A model generated the notes under the pieces. It was not told the origin of the DNA. It did not search any database and was given only the letters and a program-made list of their open reading frames with translations. 59,123 nucleotides of DNA from positions 1-59,123 of the forward strand of contig SXPC01000102.1 in NCBI GenBank assembly GCA_005778225.1. Direction: 5' to 3'. Position 1 is the stretch's first letter. Every line of letters begins with the position of its first letter. The stretch comes from Planctomyces sp. (lineage in GTDB: Bacteria; Planctomycetota; Planctomycetia; Planctomycetales; Planctomycetaceae). A program made the translations under genes and the position numbers. Shown piece after piece: positions 6,061 to 16,576 of this stretch.

Positions 6061-9000
6061 ATGGCGATGCTAAAAACTAGGTTAATGCGCAATTGGTTGG
6101 CGCTGGGAAGCGCTCTGCTTTGTTTCTGGATCGCAGGTACGCTCCCTGCCCGCGCCGATGAAGCGACAGACGAACAAACAGCTGTCGAAGAAAAGATGAT
6201 CACCGATCTGACGGCTGATGGCGTTGTCGACGAAAAGCGGCTGACCGATGTCCTGAAGCGTTACCGAGAGATTCGAGAAGAGCTCGCGCGGATTGATGCT
6301 GAGAAATATCCTTTCGTCGAGCAGACGAAGGGAGTCCAGCTGATGTTTGAGTCTCCCGGGTTCGTGACTGCCTACCTGGGTGGCGACCAGAAACAGATTC
6401 GCGTTTTTGCAGTCCGGATGATTCTGGTCAATCCGACCAATGACGAGATGACATTGAATGGTCGCGCGGTTGAACTGGACGAAGATGGCAAGACACATGC
6501 CTACAAAGCCCTCAATCCTCAGTTGACGAATTATTCGGTCAACGTCGGAGATGGCTATCCGAGTTTGAAGGCGCTCGTCGTCGCGGAGTTGGTGACCGTG
6601 CCCGCGAAAGGGCTCGCCGCGACGTGGCTGGTCTTTCAGGATCTCGATGAAGGCAATCATGTTCCGGAACTGTCTGTCAAAGTGCCGATGGGTGAGGGGG
6701 CTCAAACTGTCAACCTGAATGACTTCTTCCATGCGATGCTCAAGGTTCGTCTGGAAAAAATTGGTCCCAAAGACTGCCTGGCGCTCATGACCATTCATGG
6801 AGAAGCAACGAGCATAGGGCTTTCGGCGCTCGTCGATACCGTTGACGAGATGTCGGCTCACGGACTTTCCCGACTGGTGATTGAGTGGGCGTCAGATTCT
6901 GTTCCCATTGACCAGTCGATCCGCAACACGTTTTTGCAGTCCATTGCGCAGCATGGGAAGCAGGAGTATGGAGACGAAGGTCGCTTCCTGGGCCTACCCG
7001 AAGCGATCACAGAACTGGCAGTCATTGTTCCCGATGATAAAAGTTTCGAAGCGATCAGTTATTCGAATGATGGGACTGCACGCTTCTTTCGTTGGGCCAG
7101 CGAGGCGTCCACCCAGGTCCTCGCGAGTGCGTATGAGTTGACCAACGATGATGACCTCATTGATGAGATTCGCGATGGGCATCCGTATTCCAAAATGGCG
7201 GGCATGCGACTGGCAGGGACGCGGCTCGCCGTTCAGCAACTGCCGATGCTGCTGGAATACGCCAGTCACAAGGATGCGAAGTTTCGCAGCGCAGCCTATG
7301 TCGCGCTCAGCTATATCGATCATCCCTTGGCTCAGGAGACATTGTTAAAAGCCGCTCGCTCAACAGACGACTCATCAACCACCGAGGAAGCGATTCGTTG
7401 CCTTCTGATGTCGCCTCACGTTCGTATGCAGGATCAGGTGCTCGTCCTGTTGAAAGAGGAAAATCTCGACGTCCGCCAGCGGGCGATGAAAACGATTTCT
7501 GCCCATCCACAGAATCGATGGCGCGATCAGATCGAGCAACTGCTGGTAAGTCCTTCGGTCGAGGTGCGGATCCAGGCCCTCAAGGCGCTCGCCCAGATCG
7601 GTCATCCAGAACTGCAGCGGATTCTGCTCGATCACCTGAAACACGAGGATTCAAAGATCCGACGTGAGGCGTTCGTGCAACTGTCTTCGATCAATGACCC
7701 AAGACTGGAGCGTGTGCTGACGTCGTATTGTCTGGCGAATATCGAAAGCAATTCCAGCGATTCTCAACTGCTGTCTTATCTGACGACTCACAAGCCCCAT
7801 GCAGCAATTGGGCCGTTGAAGAAACTGTACCAGAAGAGCAGCGAGAATCGGGCTCCGCTGATTTCTGCCCTCATTTCACTGGGGGATTATGACACCTTCG
7901 ACATGCTGATCGATGGATATGATAAACTCAAGAACAACGAAGAGCGGGATGCTCTGCTGACCATCGGCGTTGTCTCGACCAGCCATTATCAGCGTCTGGT
8001 GCGGATGATGCTCGAGCGATATCAGCCGGATGCGGACATCAGTCTCGGGCACCTGCTGAGTGAGATTCATTACTATGCCGACGGCGAGACGCTGGAAACG
8101 CTCATCTCCTTTGTTGGAAAATGGGAGCGAAATCCCAAGTCTCAAGAGGGGCAGTTGGCGGCATTCATTTCTCAGGCAATCAATGCGATCAGCCAGCTTT
8201 CAAATACTCGGTCGCGCGTCTATCTGGCAGATCTGGTGTTGAAAACAGATAACAAGCTACTCAGAGATCAGGCTCTGACCGCGATCAGTAACTCGTTCCA
8301 GAATAGCCCTGGCTATAATATCTCGCACGAAACCGAGCAGTACCTGCGTGACAAGAACTTCACCAAGGCGATGAAGATTGCCAACCTGGCGATCGAGCAT
8401 GATGACGAATCGCCGCATGCGTATTCGGTACGAGGCGATTGCTATTATCATCAGGCCGAGATTGAAAAGGCGATCGTGGATTATTCACGAGCCTTAGCGC
8501 TCAATCCCGCTATGAACGATGTCTTTCTCAAACGCAGTGACTGCTATCTGATTCAAAACAACATTCCCGCTGCCGAGGCGGATCTGAAGCAGGCAGGTCG
8601 TTTGCGGGAGAATCGAGTCGATGTTAACGAGGCCCTCGGGCAGCTTTACCGACGTACCGGACAGCTGGATCAGGCGATGAACTCGCTTAAGAAGGCTGCG
8701 GAGAAGGGTCCAAAGACGAGTCGCGGAGTGACGGCTCAAGCCACGATTCTCATGTATGAGAACGGTCCGATCGCGGCGATCGAATTTCTCAAGCAGAATC
8801 AGGAATCGCATCAGGCGAGTCTCTCCTTTCAGTACACCTCTGCGGCGCTTTATGCGATTGCCTCAAAGTCTGTCGAGAAGGACGACGATCAGGAAAATAA
8901 CAATCTGATCGAAGAGTATCGTGCCGCGTCACTGCAACTCCTCAAGAAACTGGATAGCGGTGGATCCTGCAAAGTGAAGCTGATGTCGGGTGACCCGGCA

Positions 9001-9237
9001 TTCGGCGGGCTGGATCAGGTTGAGGGATTTAAATCGCTGTTTGAAAAGCACGGGAAAAGCAAGGTCGCAGCGGATGCAGTCGGTGCGATTTCGCCCGTGA
9101 AGTCGTCGTCCTACTCGGCTTCGATTGAGGTAGGAAAGAAGGGTGTGATCTCGGCGCTCCATGAAGTGGAGACGCCTGCGAAAGATCCGCAGCTGGTAAG
9201 TGGCGGCGAAGTGCTGCTGCTGGCACCGCCCAAGTAA
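6061..9237 (+). CDS. Large exported HEAT-repeat and TPR protein
   Basis: 1058 residues from ATG 6061 (GTG 6058 and ATG 6067 are alternatives). An N-terminal signal peptide or anchor (NWLALGSALLCFWIAGTLPARA) is followed by an acidic segment and a beta-rich region to about residue 230 (PGFVTAYLGGDQKQIRVFAV). Residues about 370-560 are HEAT repeats with the alternation of helices and charged turns (LLEYASHKDAKFRSAAYVAL; LVSPSVEVRIQALKALAQIG; LLDHLKHEDSKIRREAFVQL). Residues about 785-900 are TPRs (AYSVRGDCYYHQAEIEKAIV; ALGQLYRRTGQLDQAMNSL). HEAT and TPR are protein-binding scaffolds; no enzymatic motif is seen. Combined HEAT/TPR periplasmic proteins are common in planctomycetes. Preceded by a strong promoter and apparently transcribed alone, with comF 163 bp further on. 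Confidence 0.9.
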   Translation: MAMLKTRLMRNWLALGSALLCFWIAGTLPARADEATDEQTAVEEKMITDLTADGVVDEKRLTDVLKRYREIREELARIDAEKYPFVEQTKGVQLMFESPGFVTAYLGGDQKQIRVFAVRMILVNPTNDEMTLNGRAVELDEDGKTHAYKALNPQLTNYSVNVGDGYPSLKALVVAELVTVPAKGLAATWLVFQDLDEGNHVPELSVKVPMGEGAQTVNLNDFFHAMLKVRLEKIGPKDCLALMTIHGEATSIGLSALVDTVDEMSAHGLSRLVIEWASDSVPIDQSIRNTFLQSIAQHGKQEYGDEGRFLGLPEAITELAVIVPDDKSFEAISYSNDGTARFFRWASEASTQVLASAYELTNDDDLIDEIRDGHPYSKMAGMRLAGTRLAVQQLPMLLEYASHKDAKFRSAAYVALSYIDHPLAQETLLKAARSTDDSSTTEEAIRCLLMSPHVRMQDQVLVLLKEENLDVRQRAMKTISAHPQNRWRDQIEQLLVSPSVEVRIQALKALAQIGHPELQRILLDHLKHEDSKIRREAFVQLSSINDPRLERVLTSYCLANIESNSSDSQLLSYLTTHKPHAAIGPLKKLYQKSSENRAPLISALISLGDYDTFDMLIDGYDKLKNNEERDALLTIGVVSTSHYQRLVRMMLERYQPDADISLGHLLSEIHYYADGETLETLISFVGKWERNPKSQEGQLAAFISQAINAISQLSNTRSRVYLADLVLKTDNKLLRDQALTAISNSFQNSPGYNISHETEQYLRDKNFTKAMKIANLAIEHDDESPHAYSVRGDCYYHQAEIEKAIVDYSRALALNPAMNDVFLKRSDCYLIQNNIPAAEADLKQAGRLRENRVDVNEALGQLYRRTGQLDQAMNSLKKAAEKGPKTSRGVTAQATILMYENGPIAAIEFLKQNQESHQASLSFQYTSAALYAIASKSVEKDDDQENNNLIEEYRAASLQLLKKLDSGGSCKVKLMSGDPAFGGLDQVEGFKSLFEKHGKSKVAADAVGAISPVKSSSYSASIEVGKKGVISALHEVETPAKDPQLVSGGEVLLLAPPK

Positions 9238-9400
9238 GACGCTGCTCGTCAAAGAGAATGGATTCCGGCCGCAGCTAGCGAGTCTGCCCCCATCGACCCG
9301 AAAAGTTAATAAGGTGGGCAGAGTCCCCAGTTGCCCGTCGTATCGCAGGCAACTTTCTCTTATGCTGTGCTGAAACCTCCATATCGTTCGAGACTTCGCG

Positions 9401-10150
9401 GTGAACGTCTTCCTCTCTACTCTCAAATCAGAATTCCTCGACCTGGTCTTCCCGGTCGATTGTCTGCTTTGTCGCGAGCAGCCAGCATTGCATTCACACA
9501 CGCCGGTGTGTGGTACGTGTTTGACGCAGCTGACACCTACAGGTTCATTCGACACCTGCCTGCGTTGTGCTGCGACCGTTGGGCCTTATACCGCAGACGA
9601 AACCGGTTGCCCGCTCTGTCGTGGTGTGACGTATGACTTTGAAGAAGTGGTCACGCTGGGGCGTTACCAGGGACTTTTAGCTCAGACTTGCGTGAATGCA
9701 AAAAAGCCACGCAATCATGCGATTGCCCGTCTGTTAACGCGAATGCTCTTCGAAAAGCATCGTCAGCGACTGCGTGACTGGAGTGCAGACGTCATCATTC
9801 CCATCCCCAACCACTGGTGGAAGCGACTGCGCCGAGAAAACTCTGCTCCCATCTGGATCGCCCACGAACTCGGCCAGCTTTTGAAGACACCCGTCCGGCG
9901 TCGTGTCGTCATCCAGCATAAGCCGTCACAAGACCAGCACAATATCAAGGACGTCTTGCAACGACGTCGCAACGTCCGTCACGTCTACAAAGCATTCCCT
10001 TCCAAACACATTCAAGATCGAACCATTCTGATCGTCGATGACATCATGACCTCTGGGGAAACCCTGCATCACGTTGCGAAGCTGCTGAAAGCCAACGGAG
10101 CCCACACCGTCTACGCCGTCGCGATTGCGCGAGGGCAGGGGAAGACATAG
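9401..10150 (+). CDS. ComF-family phosphoribosyltransferase
   Basis: 249 residues, GTG start. The N-terminal third carries four Cys pairs forming a double zinc finger: C21/C24 with C37/C40 and C53/C56 with C70/C73. The rest is a type I phosphoribosyltransferase fold: VIIPIPNHWWKRLRRE, QHNIKDVLQRRRNV and the PRPP loop ILIVDDIMTSGET (about residues 209-221). This is the layout of ComF/GntX proteins, which act in the cytoplasm in DNA uptake in competent bacteria; the exact reaction is unsettled. The length fits the family. PilT (13.7 kb) and ComEC (36.7 kb) in the same window allow a link with natural transformation, but these genes are not in an operon. Confidence 0.93.
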   Translation: MNVFLSTLKSEFLDLVFPVDCLLCREQPALHSHTPVCGTCLTQLTPTGSFDTCLRCAATVGPYTADETGCPLCRGVTYDFEEVVTLGRYQGLLAQTCVNAKKPRNHAIARLLTRMLFEKHRQRLRDWSADVIIPIPNHWWKRLRRENSAPIWIAHELGQLLKTPVRRRVVIQHKPSQDQHNIKDVLQRRRNVRHVYKAFPSKHIQDRTILIVDDIMTSGETLHHVAKLLKANGAHTVYAVAIARGQGKT

Positions 10151-10183
10151 GAATGCCTGTCCCAGTCGAAATGCTTTTGACTA

Positions 10184-10211
10184 CTTCGTGCCTTTGAGAC
10201 TTGGTGGTTAA
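10184..10211. repeat. Half-copy of dispersed element family E at a gene end
   Basis: The segment reading cttcgtgcctttgagac then ttggtggttaa resembles one arm of the inverted repeat at 30508-30582 (ctccgtgtctctgtggtgaa) and the very widespread bacterial intergenic sequence of type cttcgtgcctttgtggttaa. It overlaps the stop codon (tta 10208-10210) of the following minus-strand gene, so the repeat seems to have supplied the stop. Confidence 0.55.
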
Positions 10212-10780
10212 GCACTCCCCGCCAACCGCTCGGCATTCAACTCCAGAAACTTCTCTTTCCAGTAGTATGAATCCAACATCCCCTCGACATTCCGTCCCAA
10301 GCCGACATACGCCGCGTAAATGGCTTCAATCGTCGCCAGTCCTCCTTGTGGGTCTGCATAGACTTTGGAGACGCGCGGATAGGCGGTTACCCAGTTCGGC
10401 AGGCTGCGGATGGGGAGTTCCTGGTACTGTTGTTCCATCTTCTCTGCCCACCGCCACGTGCCATCGAGAACGACCAGCCCCTTCGTTGCATCCTCGGGAC
10501 TGATCAGTTCACCGCCGATTCCCAGACGGACATATCCCGTCAGCTGCTCAGGCTGTTTATGGGGGTAAGTCCAGAACGTGAATCCTTCTTTTCCACGCAA
10601 AGGCTCGACGGAGCATTTACTACGGCGTTCGTTGGGATGCACGACGATGATCGTCTCGGGAAACAACGTGAAATCCTCCTGCAGGATCGGGATTGAGTTG
10701 AACCATTCCATGGAAAATGACGTATGACCAAGGCAATGGGTGCGAATCGGGATTTTTTCGTCGAAGTCGGTTCGTGTCAC
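10208..10780 (-). CDS. DTW/Tsr3-like aminocarboxypropyltransferase family protein
   Basis: 190 residues, GTG start ending at 10780. Characteristic segments are [15 protein letters not shown] (the D-T-W-like motif of the family), [29 protein letters not shown] and [11 protein letters not shown] near the C-terminus. The last two match the EA-x-AA helix and the terminal FLELN-type segment of Tsr3, an acp-transferase that modifies rRNA in eukaryotes and archaea; bacterial DTW proteins (TapT) modify tRNA U47. These enzymes use SAM as the 3-amino-3-carboxypropyl donor. The target here (rRNA or tRNA) cannot be told from sequence; the resemblance to Tsr3 seems stronger than to TapT. Convergent with the ComF gene. 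Confidence 0.75.
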   Translation of the reverse strand: MTRTDFDEKIPIRTHCLGHTSFSMEWFNSIPILQEDFTLFPETIIVVHPNERRSKCSVEPLRGKEGFTFWTYPHKQPEQLTGYVRLGIGGELISPEDATKGLVVLDGTWRWAEKMEQQYQELPIRSLPNWVTAYPRVSKVYADPQGGLATIEAIYAAYVGLGRNVEGMLDSYYWKEKFLELNAERLAGSA

Positions 10781-10851
10781 TCAGTCGGACGACGTATAAT
10801 TGTGAGAACGAATATCACAACATGTCCACGGGAGCCCGATAGCGACGCCCC

Positions 10852-12012
10852 ATGATTGATTCTTCTCCGCCTAAACGCAAACGACCACGCCCAAAATCGG
10901 CCTCTGAGGTGACGGTCGAAGTGAATGCGTACGACATTCGCTGTCAGTGCGGAGAGAAAATGACGGGTGCACGAGCCGCTGAGACTCGCCTGCTCCCTTG
11001 CCCTGCCTGTGAGCGTCTGCACTACGTCCTTCCGACGAATCCGTATCCAGAACCTCGGAAGATCAAGCCAAAGAAGAAACGCAAAGCCGGGAAACCCGCC
11101 GCCTCCGTTCTCGTGATGGTCAAAGGAGGGCTTTCTGTCGCCGCGAGCGCTATCGGCACAAGAGCCGGAAAAGCAGCGACCGGAGCAAAGAGCAAAGCCG
11201 TCTCGACAGCGACCTGGGCACGTCGACAGATCACGCCGCTGCGAGTCATCTCGGCCTCGATTCTGCTCGTCCTGGCATTAACGCTGTGGTACGGCGTGAG
11301 TGCTCGCAATTACTCGCAGGCTCAGGTTCTCTTTTCAGACGCCTGGGCCAACGCACAGGAGAAGCTACAGGCTCGCGATATGAAGGCTGCCGATGAGCAA
11401 TTGCAACTGGCGGTGAAGGCACTGAATACACTCCGCCCAAGAGATGCCCTCGAACATCAGGTTCGCCAACTCGGCAAGGAGTTGTTCACACTCAATCACC
11501 TCTCCAGTTACGACATGTTTGATATCGCCACTGATGCACAAACCTACGCCGATAACCACACCCTCGGCTTATGGCCGACTCGCTTTACGACGCTTTATCA
11601 GGGAAGCTGGATGATCTTCGATCTGAGGATCAAACAGGCAGAAGGCGGGACAGGCGCTGGTCCTCATTTTGTGTTTGGCCAGGATCTCGTCATCGAATCG
11701 ACTCCGATTGTGATTCAGGCCGATTTGCCCTGCTTGAAGAACCTCGAAGTGGGCGAGACCTACGAGCGAGTGATCATTGCTGCTCAGCTGGATGACTGGA
11801 AATTTGAGAATGCGGGAGGAGATCGCTGGGTGATCTCATTGAAACCCGAGACAGCCTTTCTGTGGTGCCACCCGGAAACGCTTTCGATGGTTGCCTCCGC
11901 ACGTCAGCCGTGGGATAGCGAGGATGAACTCAGAAAGCTGTTCGAGCGACAGTCGAAAGCCTCACAAGTCGAGCAGGCAACCTCGCTGTTGACAGACCAG
12001 GCGAAGAATTAA
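10852..12012 (+). CDS. Zinc-ribbon, single-TM membrane protein
   Basis: 386 residues. The N-terminus is basic and Pro/Lys-rich, then a small zinc ribbon (C31, C33, C50, C53; CQCGEK ... CPACERLHYVLP), a second Lys-rich stretch (RKIKPKKKRKAG), one transmembrane helix at about 131-149 (VISASILLVLALTLWYGVSA) and a 235-residue domain presumably on the other side of the membrane, with a helical segment (NAQEKLQARDMKAADEQLQL) and a beta-rich part. No catalytic motif seen. Its stop is 16 bp before the next gene, with which it probably forms an operon. Confidence 0.75.
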   Translation: MIDSSPPKRKRPRPKSASEVTVEVNAYDIRCQCGEKMTGARAAETRLLPCPACERLHYVLPTNPYPEPRKIKPKKKRKAGKPAASVLVMVKGGLSVAASAIGTRAGKAATGAKSKAVSTATWARRQITPLRVISASILLVLALTLWYGVSARNYSQAQVLFSDAWANAQEKLQARDMKAADEQLQLAVKALNTLRPRDALEHQVRQLGKELFTLNHLSSYDMFDIATDAQTYADNHTLGLWPTRFTTLYQGSWMIFDLRIKQAEGGTGAGPHFVFGQDLVIESTPIVIQADLPCLKNLEVGETYERVIIAAQLDDWKFENAGGDRWVISLKPETAFLWCHPETLSMVASARQPWDSEDELRKLFERQSKASQVEQATSLLTDQAKN

Positions 12013-12028
12013 TGAGGACAACAATATC

Positions 12029-13552
12029 GTGAACAGGCTCATCATCGTTGCGGTTAGTCAGTTCCTGTCTCTGGTCGTCCTCTGTCACGTCAGCAGCACC
12101 TCTGTGTTTGCGCAGCAGCGCGCCGAAGCGATGTTTATTGAGGAGTTCGTCAAAGCAGAAAGCGAATACCCTTCGATGGTCGACAAGGAGATGTCGATCG
12201 AAGGTCGTCTCTCGTTTGTGGCAAAGGATGTCTTGAGATTCCTGAAGTCTGATATCGAATTCCATATTCCTCGTGATGCAAACCCACCTCAGAAATCAGG
12301 CCGGCTGGAAGTGACCGGCGAGCTTCGCCGTCGTAACGGAAAGACGTACTTTGAAATTCGACACATGCGAGGGTTGCCGACAGAATCCGAATCGATCGAT
12401 GGTCGACTCAAACTGCCGAATGTCAAAGTTCAAGACTATTACGATCTGGCGAAATGGGCCCAAAAGCGAGCTGACTATTATGGCGATACCGACTTGGAGG
12501 CCAAAGCGAACGATGTCCGTCTGCAGGGCTTGAATCTCGCTCGGAAAGACCTTCCTAAAAGTGATGGCTTCGCACTCCTTGATGTCGCAGCGAGGGCGGG
12601 ACAACAGGGTTTGTCGACGGAAACACTTGCACCGATCAATCATGAAGGATTGCGTCTGGCATTTTCTCAACGCGACCCCAAATCATTCGATTTTGAATCG
12701 TTCATCAAGATGGTGACAGACAAATTGCCCGGTGCTGGCACGTCTGCTCCGTCTGCCAATCTTCTGCTCGCCAATCAGTATCGCAGCAAACCGCTGGCGA
12801 CTTATGAGACTGCTCCACCGATATCGCGCCGGTTCCTCGAGCGAGTTTTTTATCAGGAAGTCGTCGAAGCAGGCTTGAAAGGTCAACTGCGAGAAGACGG
12901 TGCCAACGGCAAAGAGCTTGCTGAAAAACTCAACGCGTTGCTGCCGGATTCGCCAGAACTGTCGACACCGTTTATGGAAAAGTACCTGGCTTACCGCTTC
13001 CAGGCCCTTAAGACAGCCAACCGTCAGCAGGCACTTGAACTGGCGGATACCTACCGCAAGCAAGGCGATATGAAGACTTACGAAGATGTCCTCAACACCT
13101 GGCTGGATTATCGCAAAGGACGTCTGAATATGGACAGTGTGGCTGACAGTGTGTCTCTGGCAGATGACTATCTGACACTGGTGAAGAATACTGCGAAAGC
13201 CTCGGAAATTCTGGACGCCCTCAATCGAAAGCATCCCAATGTCGAAGAGATTGAAATCCGACTCGCGCGACTGGGGTACACCAAAGTCGAAGGCAAATGG
13301 CTGACTCCCGGTCAGTTTGCCGCGTTGCCAAAAGATCCTGTGATGGAGGCGATGAGGCAGGGTGTTGTTTCCGAGGGAATGACGCCGGAACAAGTTTACA
13401 AGACCTTGGGAAAACCGACATCATCCACACGCGCTTTGAGTGCATCGGGGTATGCCGAGTCCTGGACCTATAAAGATGCAAAGCTGACGATCCGCTTCAA
13501 GACCCGGACAGGACAATCGCCGATAGTGGAGAAGGTGACGTCGAGGAAGTAA
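12029..13552 (+). CDS. Exported protein with BamE/SmpA-like C-terminal segment
   Basis: 507 residues, GTG start 16 bp after the preceding gene with TGAGGA upstream as ribosome site. A signal peptide (NRLIIVAVSQFLSLVVLCHVSSTSVFA) leads into a beta-rich region (SIEGRLSFVAKDVLRFLKSD ... LEVTGELRRRNGKTYFEIRH) and a long helical, TPR-like middle (LADTYRKQGDMKTYEDVLNTWL). The last ~70 residues, EGMTPEQVYKTLGKPTSSTR followed by ESWTYKDAKLTIRF, match the short fold of BamE/SmpA where a GMT-x-x-qV-x-x-llG-x-P motif is typical. Binding or regulatory role probable; no pathway can be named. Confidence 0.75.
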   Translation: MNRLIIVAVSQFLSLVVLCHVSSTSVFAQQRAEAMFIEEFVKAESEYPSMVDKEMSIEGRLSFVAKDVLRFLKSDIEFHIPRDANPPQKSGRLEVTGELRRRNGKTYFEIRHMRGLPTESESIDGRLKLPNVKVQDYYDLAKWAQKRADYYGDTDLEAKANDVRLQGLNLARKDLPKSDGFALLDVAARAGQQGLSTETLAPINHEGLRLAFSQRDPKSFDFESFIKMVTDKLPGAGTSAPSANLLLANQYRSKPLATYETAPPISRRFLERVFYQEVVEAGLKGQLREDGANGKELAEKLNALLPDSPELSTPFMEKYLAYRFQALKTANRQQALELADTYRKQGDMKTYEDVLNTWLDYRKGRLNMDSVADSVSLADDYLTLVKNTAKASEILDALNRKHPNVEEIEIRLARLGYTKVEGKWLTPGQFAALPKDPVMEAMRQGVVSEGMTPEQVYKTLGKPTSSTRALSASGYAESWTYKDAKLTIRFKTRTGQSPIVEKVTSRK

Positions 13553-13688
13553 CGAGTGAGGATAAAGCATGCTCGACAGATTGGGACTGAGCTGCCCGAT
13601 TACTTAGACGCCGATGGCGGGAGTTTCGACGCGGTTGCTGGCAGCCGAGGTGCCAAACGCGGGTCGTTGAATTGACGTCTGCAAAACG

Positions 13689-13717
13689 AAGACAGGGGGT
13701 TCACACCCCCCGCTCGC
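13689..13717. repeat. Dispersed element family C, copy 1
   Basis: 29-nt element (aagacagggggttcacaccc then cccgctcgc) whose G5 and C6 runs can pair around the centre. The copy at 52359-52387 differs only at two central bases. It lies between two convergent gene ends, 28 bp from the stop of pilT. Confidence 0.85.
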
Positions 13718-13745
13718 GTTATGAAATCGATGTCGACTTGAAGGA

Positions 13746-14966
<1,221 letters not shown>

Positions 14967-15351
14967 GCGTTCTCCCTGAGAAATCAGAATGCAGAAATGC
15001 GACAGTTTTATTGTGTGGCCCGCGTCGCCCGAAGTCAATCTGCGCTCGGGAATTGCGCGAACCTTCGCTGAAGGCGAATGGGATAATCCGTATATCGGAC
15101 GCGGTTAGGGGCCTCGGGAACCGATTGAGACCAGTTCTTCGAGATTTTATCGACGTCGCGATCGTCTAGTAATGAATTGAACAGTCAATCTGCTCGCCCA
15201 AATTTATCCCAATATTGTGATAGCAACTCGAATTCCCAGAGTTTGATCAATGAAACGATGCTGATGGGTTGACTCGATTGGATGGCAGTGTCACGATAAA
15301 CTTCGAGAAAGCATCTCAGGGCTCTTTTTGAAATGTTTCGGAGGCTTCACC
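14967..15351. other. Divergent intergenic region, no gene seen
   Basis: 385 bases between pilT and the aldose epimerase, which are divergently transcribed, so both promoters should lie here. The half near 15160-15260 is AT-rich, but I could not find well-spaced -35/-10 boxes, a riboswitch-like fold or an ORF with a ribosome site. Confidence 0.5.
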
Positions 15352-16458
15352 ATGCGTTCGCTCGCGTTTTCGATCAGTTTTGCGTTGGTAATGATGGCTG
15401 GACAGGTTTTCGCACAGGTCCAGGATTTTGATTCGATTCAGCTTTATACGCTGAAAAACAAGGCCGGAATGACAGTGAAGGTCACCAACTACGGTGCCAT
15501 CATTACCTCGATTCAGGTGCCCGATAAGGCTGGCAAACTCGGCGATGTCGTGCTCGGTTACGATTCGGTTGAAGGGTACATGAATGCGGTTGACAAACCC
15601 TACTTCGGTGCCGTCGTCGGTCGCTACGGAAACCGCATCGCCAAGGGGAAATTCGAACTCGATGGCCAGACTTACACGCTGTCCGTCAACAACGGCCCGA
15701 ACAGCCTCCACGGCGGGATCATCGGTTTCGACAAAGTTGTCTGGAAAGCAGATTACCGTCAAGACAAGAACGAAATCGAACTGACCTACCACGCCAAAGA
15801 CAAAGAAGAAGGCTACCCCGGTAACCTGAACGTCAGCGTCACCTATCAGCTCAAAGACGACAACGAACTTCTCATCACCTACAAAGCCACGACCGACAAG
15901 GCAACTCCGGTCAACATCACTCAGCACACTTACTTCAACCTCAAAGGTGAAGGCTCTGGGGACATCCTTGGTCACGAGTTGATGCTCAACGCTGACAAGT
16001 ACACTCCTGTCGACGAGACATTGATCCCCACGGGCGAACTTCCTGCTGTCAAAGGGACACCATTCGACTTCACCAAAGCCAAAGCCATCGGCAAAGACAT
16101 CGGTGAAAAGAACGAGCAGCTGACCTTCGGCGGCGGTTATGACCACAACTGGGTGCTGAACCGTAGCGAAGTGGACAAAGGCAAGATGATTCTGGCCGCA
16201 AAGGTTGTCGAGCCGACGACTGGTCGCGTTCTGGAAGTCCGCACGACTGAGTCCGGCGTGCAGTTCTATTGCGGTAACTTCCTGGATGGTCGCCTGACTG
16301 GCAAGTCTGGCAAACCGTACGTGCACCGCGGCGGCTTCTGTCTGGAAACTCAACACTATCCAGACAGCCCGAACCAGAAGAACTTTCCATCAACGATTCT
16401 CAAGCCAGGTCAAGAGTATCACACTCAGACCTCCTTCCGCTTCGGCGTTGAGAAGTAA
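15352..16458 (+). CDS. galM: Exported aldose 1-epimerase (galactose mutarotase)
   Basis: 368 residues from ATG 15352, preceded by GGAGG at ideal distance; an in-frame codon 24 nt upstream is less likely. The signal peptide MRSLAFSISFALVMMAGQVFAQ places the enzyme in the periplasm. It interconverts alpha and beta anomers of aldohexoses. Family motifs seen: YGAIITSIQVPDK, VGRYGNRIAKGKF, the active-site NSLHGG and HTYFNLKG histidines, and the catalytic glutamate in GFCLETQHYPDSPN. Length is normal. It is followed by a secreted GH2 hydrolase 118 bp downstream, suggesting a joint role in use of beta-linked galactosides or related sugars; element family B copy 2 lies between them. Confidence 0.95.
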   Translation: MRSLAFSISFALVMMAGQVFAQVQDFDSIQLYTLKNKAGMTVKVTNYGAIITSIQVPDKAGKLGDVVLGYDSVEGYMNAVDKPYFGAVVGRYGNRIAKGKFELDGQTYTLSVNNGPNSLHGGIIGFDKVVWKADYRQDKNEIELTYHAKDKEEGYPGNLNVSVTYQLKDDNELLITYKATTDKATPVNITQHTYFNLKGEGSGDILGHELMLNADKYTPVDETLIPTGELPAVKGTPFDFTKAKAIGKDIGEKNEQLTFGGGYDHNWVLNRSEVDKGKMILAAKVVEPTTGRVLEVRTTESGVQFYCGNFLDGRLTGKSGKPYVHRGGFCLETQHYPDSPNQKNFPSTILKPGQEYHTQTSFRFGVEK

Positions 16459-16484
16459 GCGGTCTTGCGATTGGTCATAGAAAG

Positions 16485-16517
16485 CTGGTGCGGTTCGAAG
16501 ACTCACCAGCACCCTAC
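16485..16517. repeat. Dispersed element family B, copy 2
   Basis: Copy with the best fold: gctggtg (16484-16490) and caccagc (16504-16510) form a perfect 7-bp stem around cggttcgaagact, followed by accctac. It begins 26 bp after the stop of the epimerase gene, in the gap before the GH2 gene. Confidence 0.9.
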
Positions 16518-16576
16518 ACCGTAATTCGCAAATCAACATTCAATTAATTGAACCAGAACTTATCGAGAGGAAAACA

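Noticed and set aside
6082..6861. 259-codon antisense ORF in the HEAT/TPR gene
   Set aside because: The sense frame is a 1058-residue protein with clear signal peptide, HEAT and TPR motifs; the antisense frame is a codon-bias shadow.
15316..16356. 346-codon antisense ORF over the aldose epimerase
   Set aside because: The sense strand has the complete GalM motif set; the antisense product matches no family and contains none of the expected start signals.
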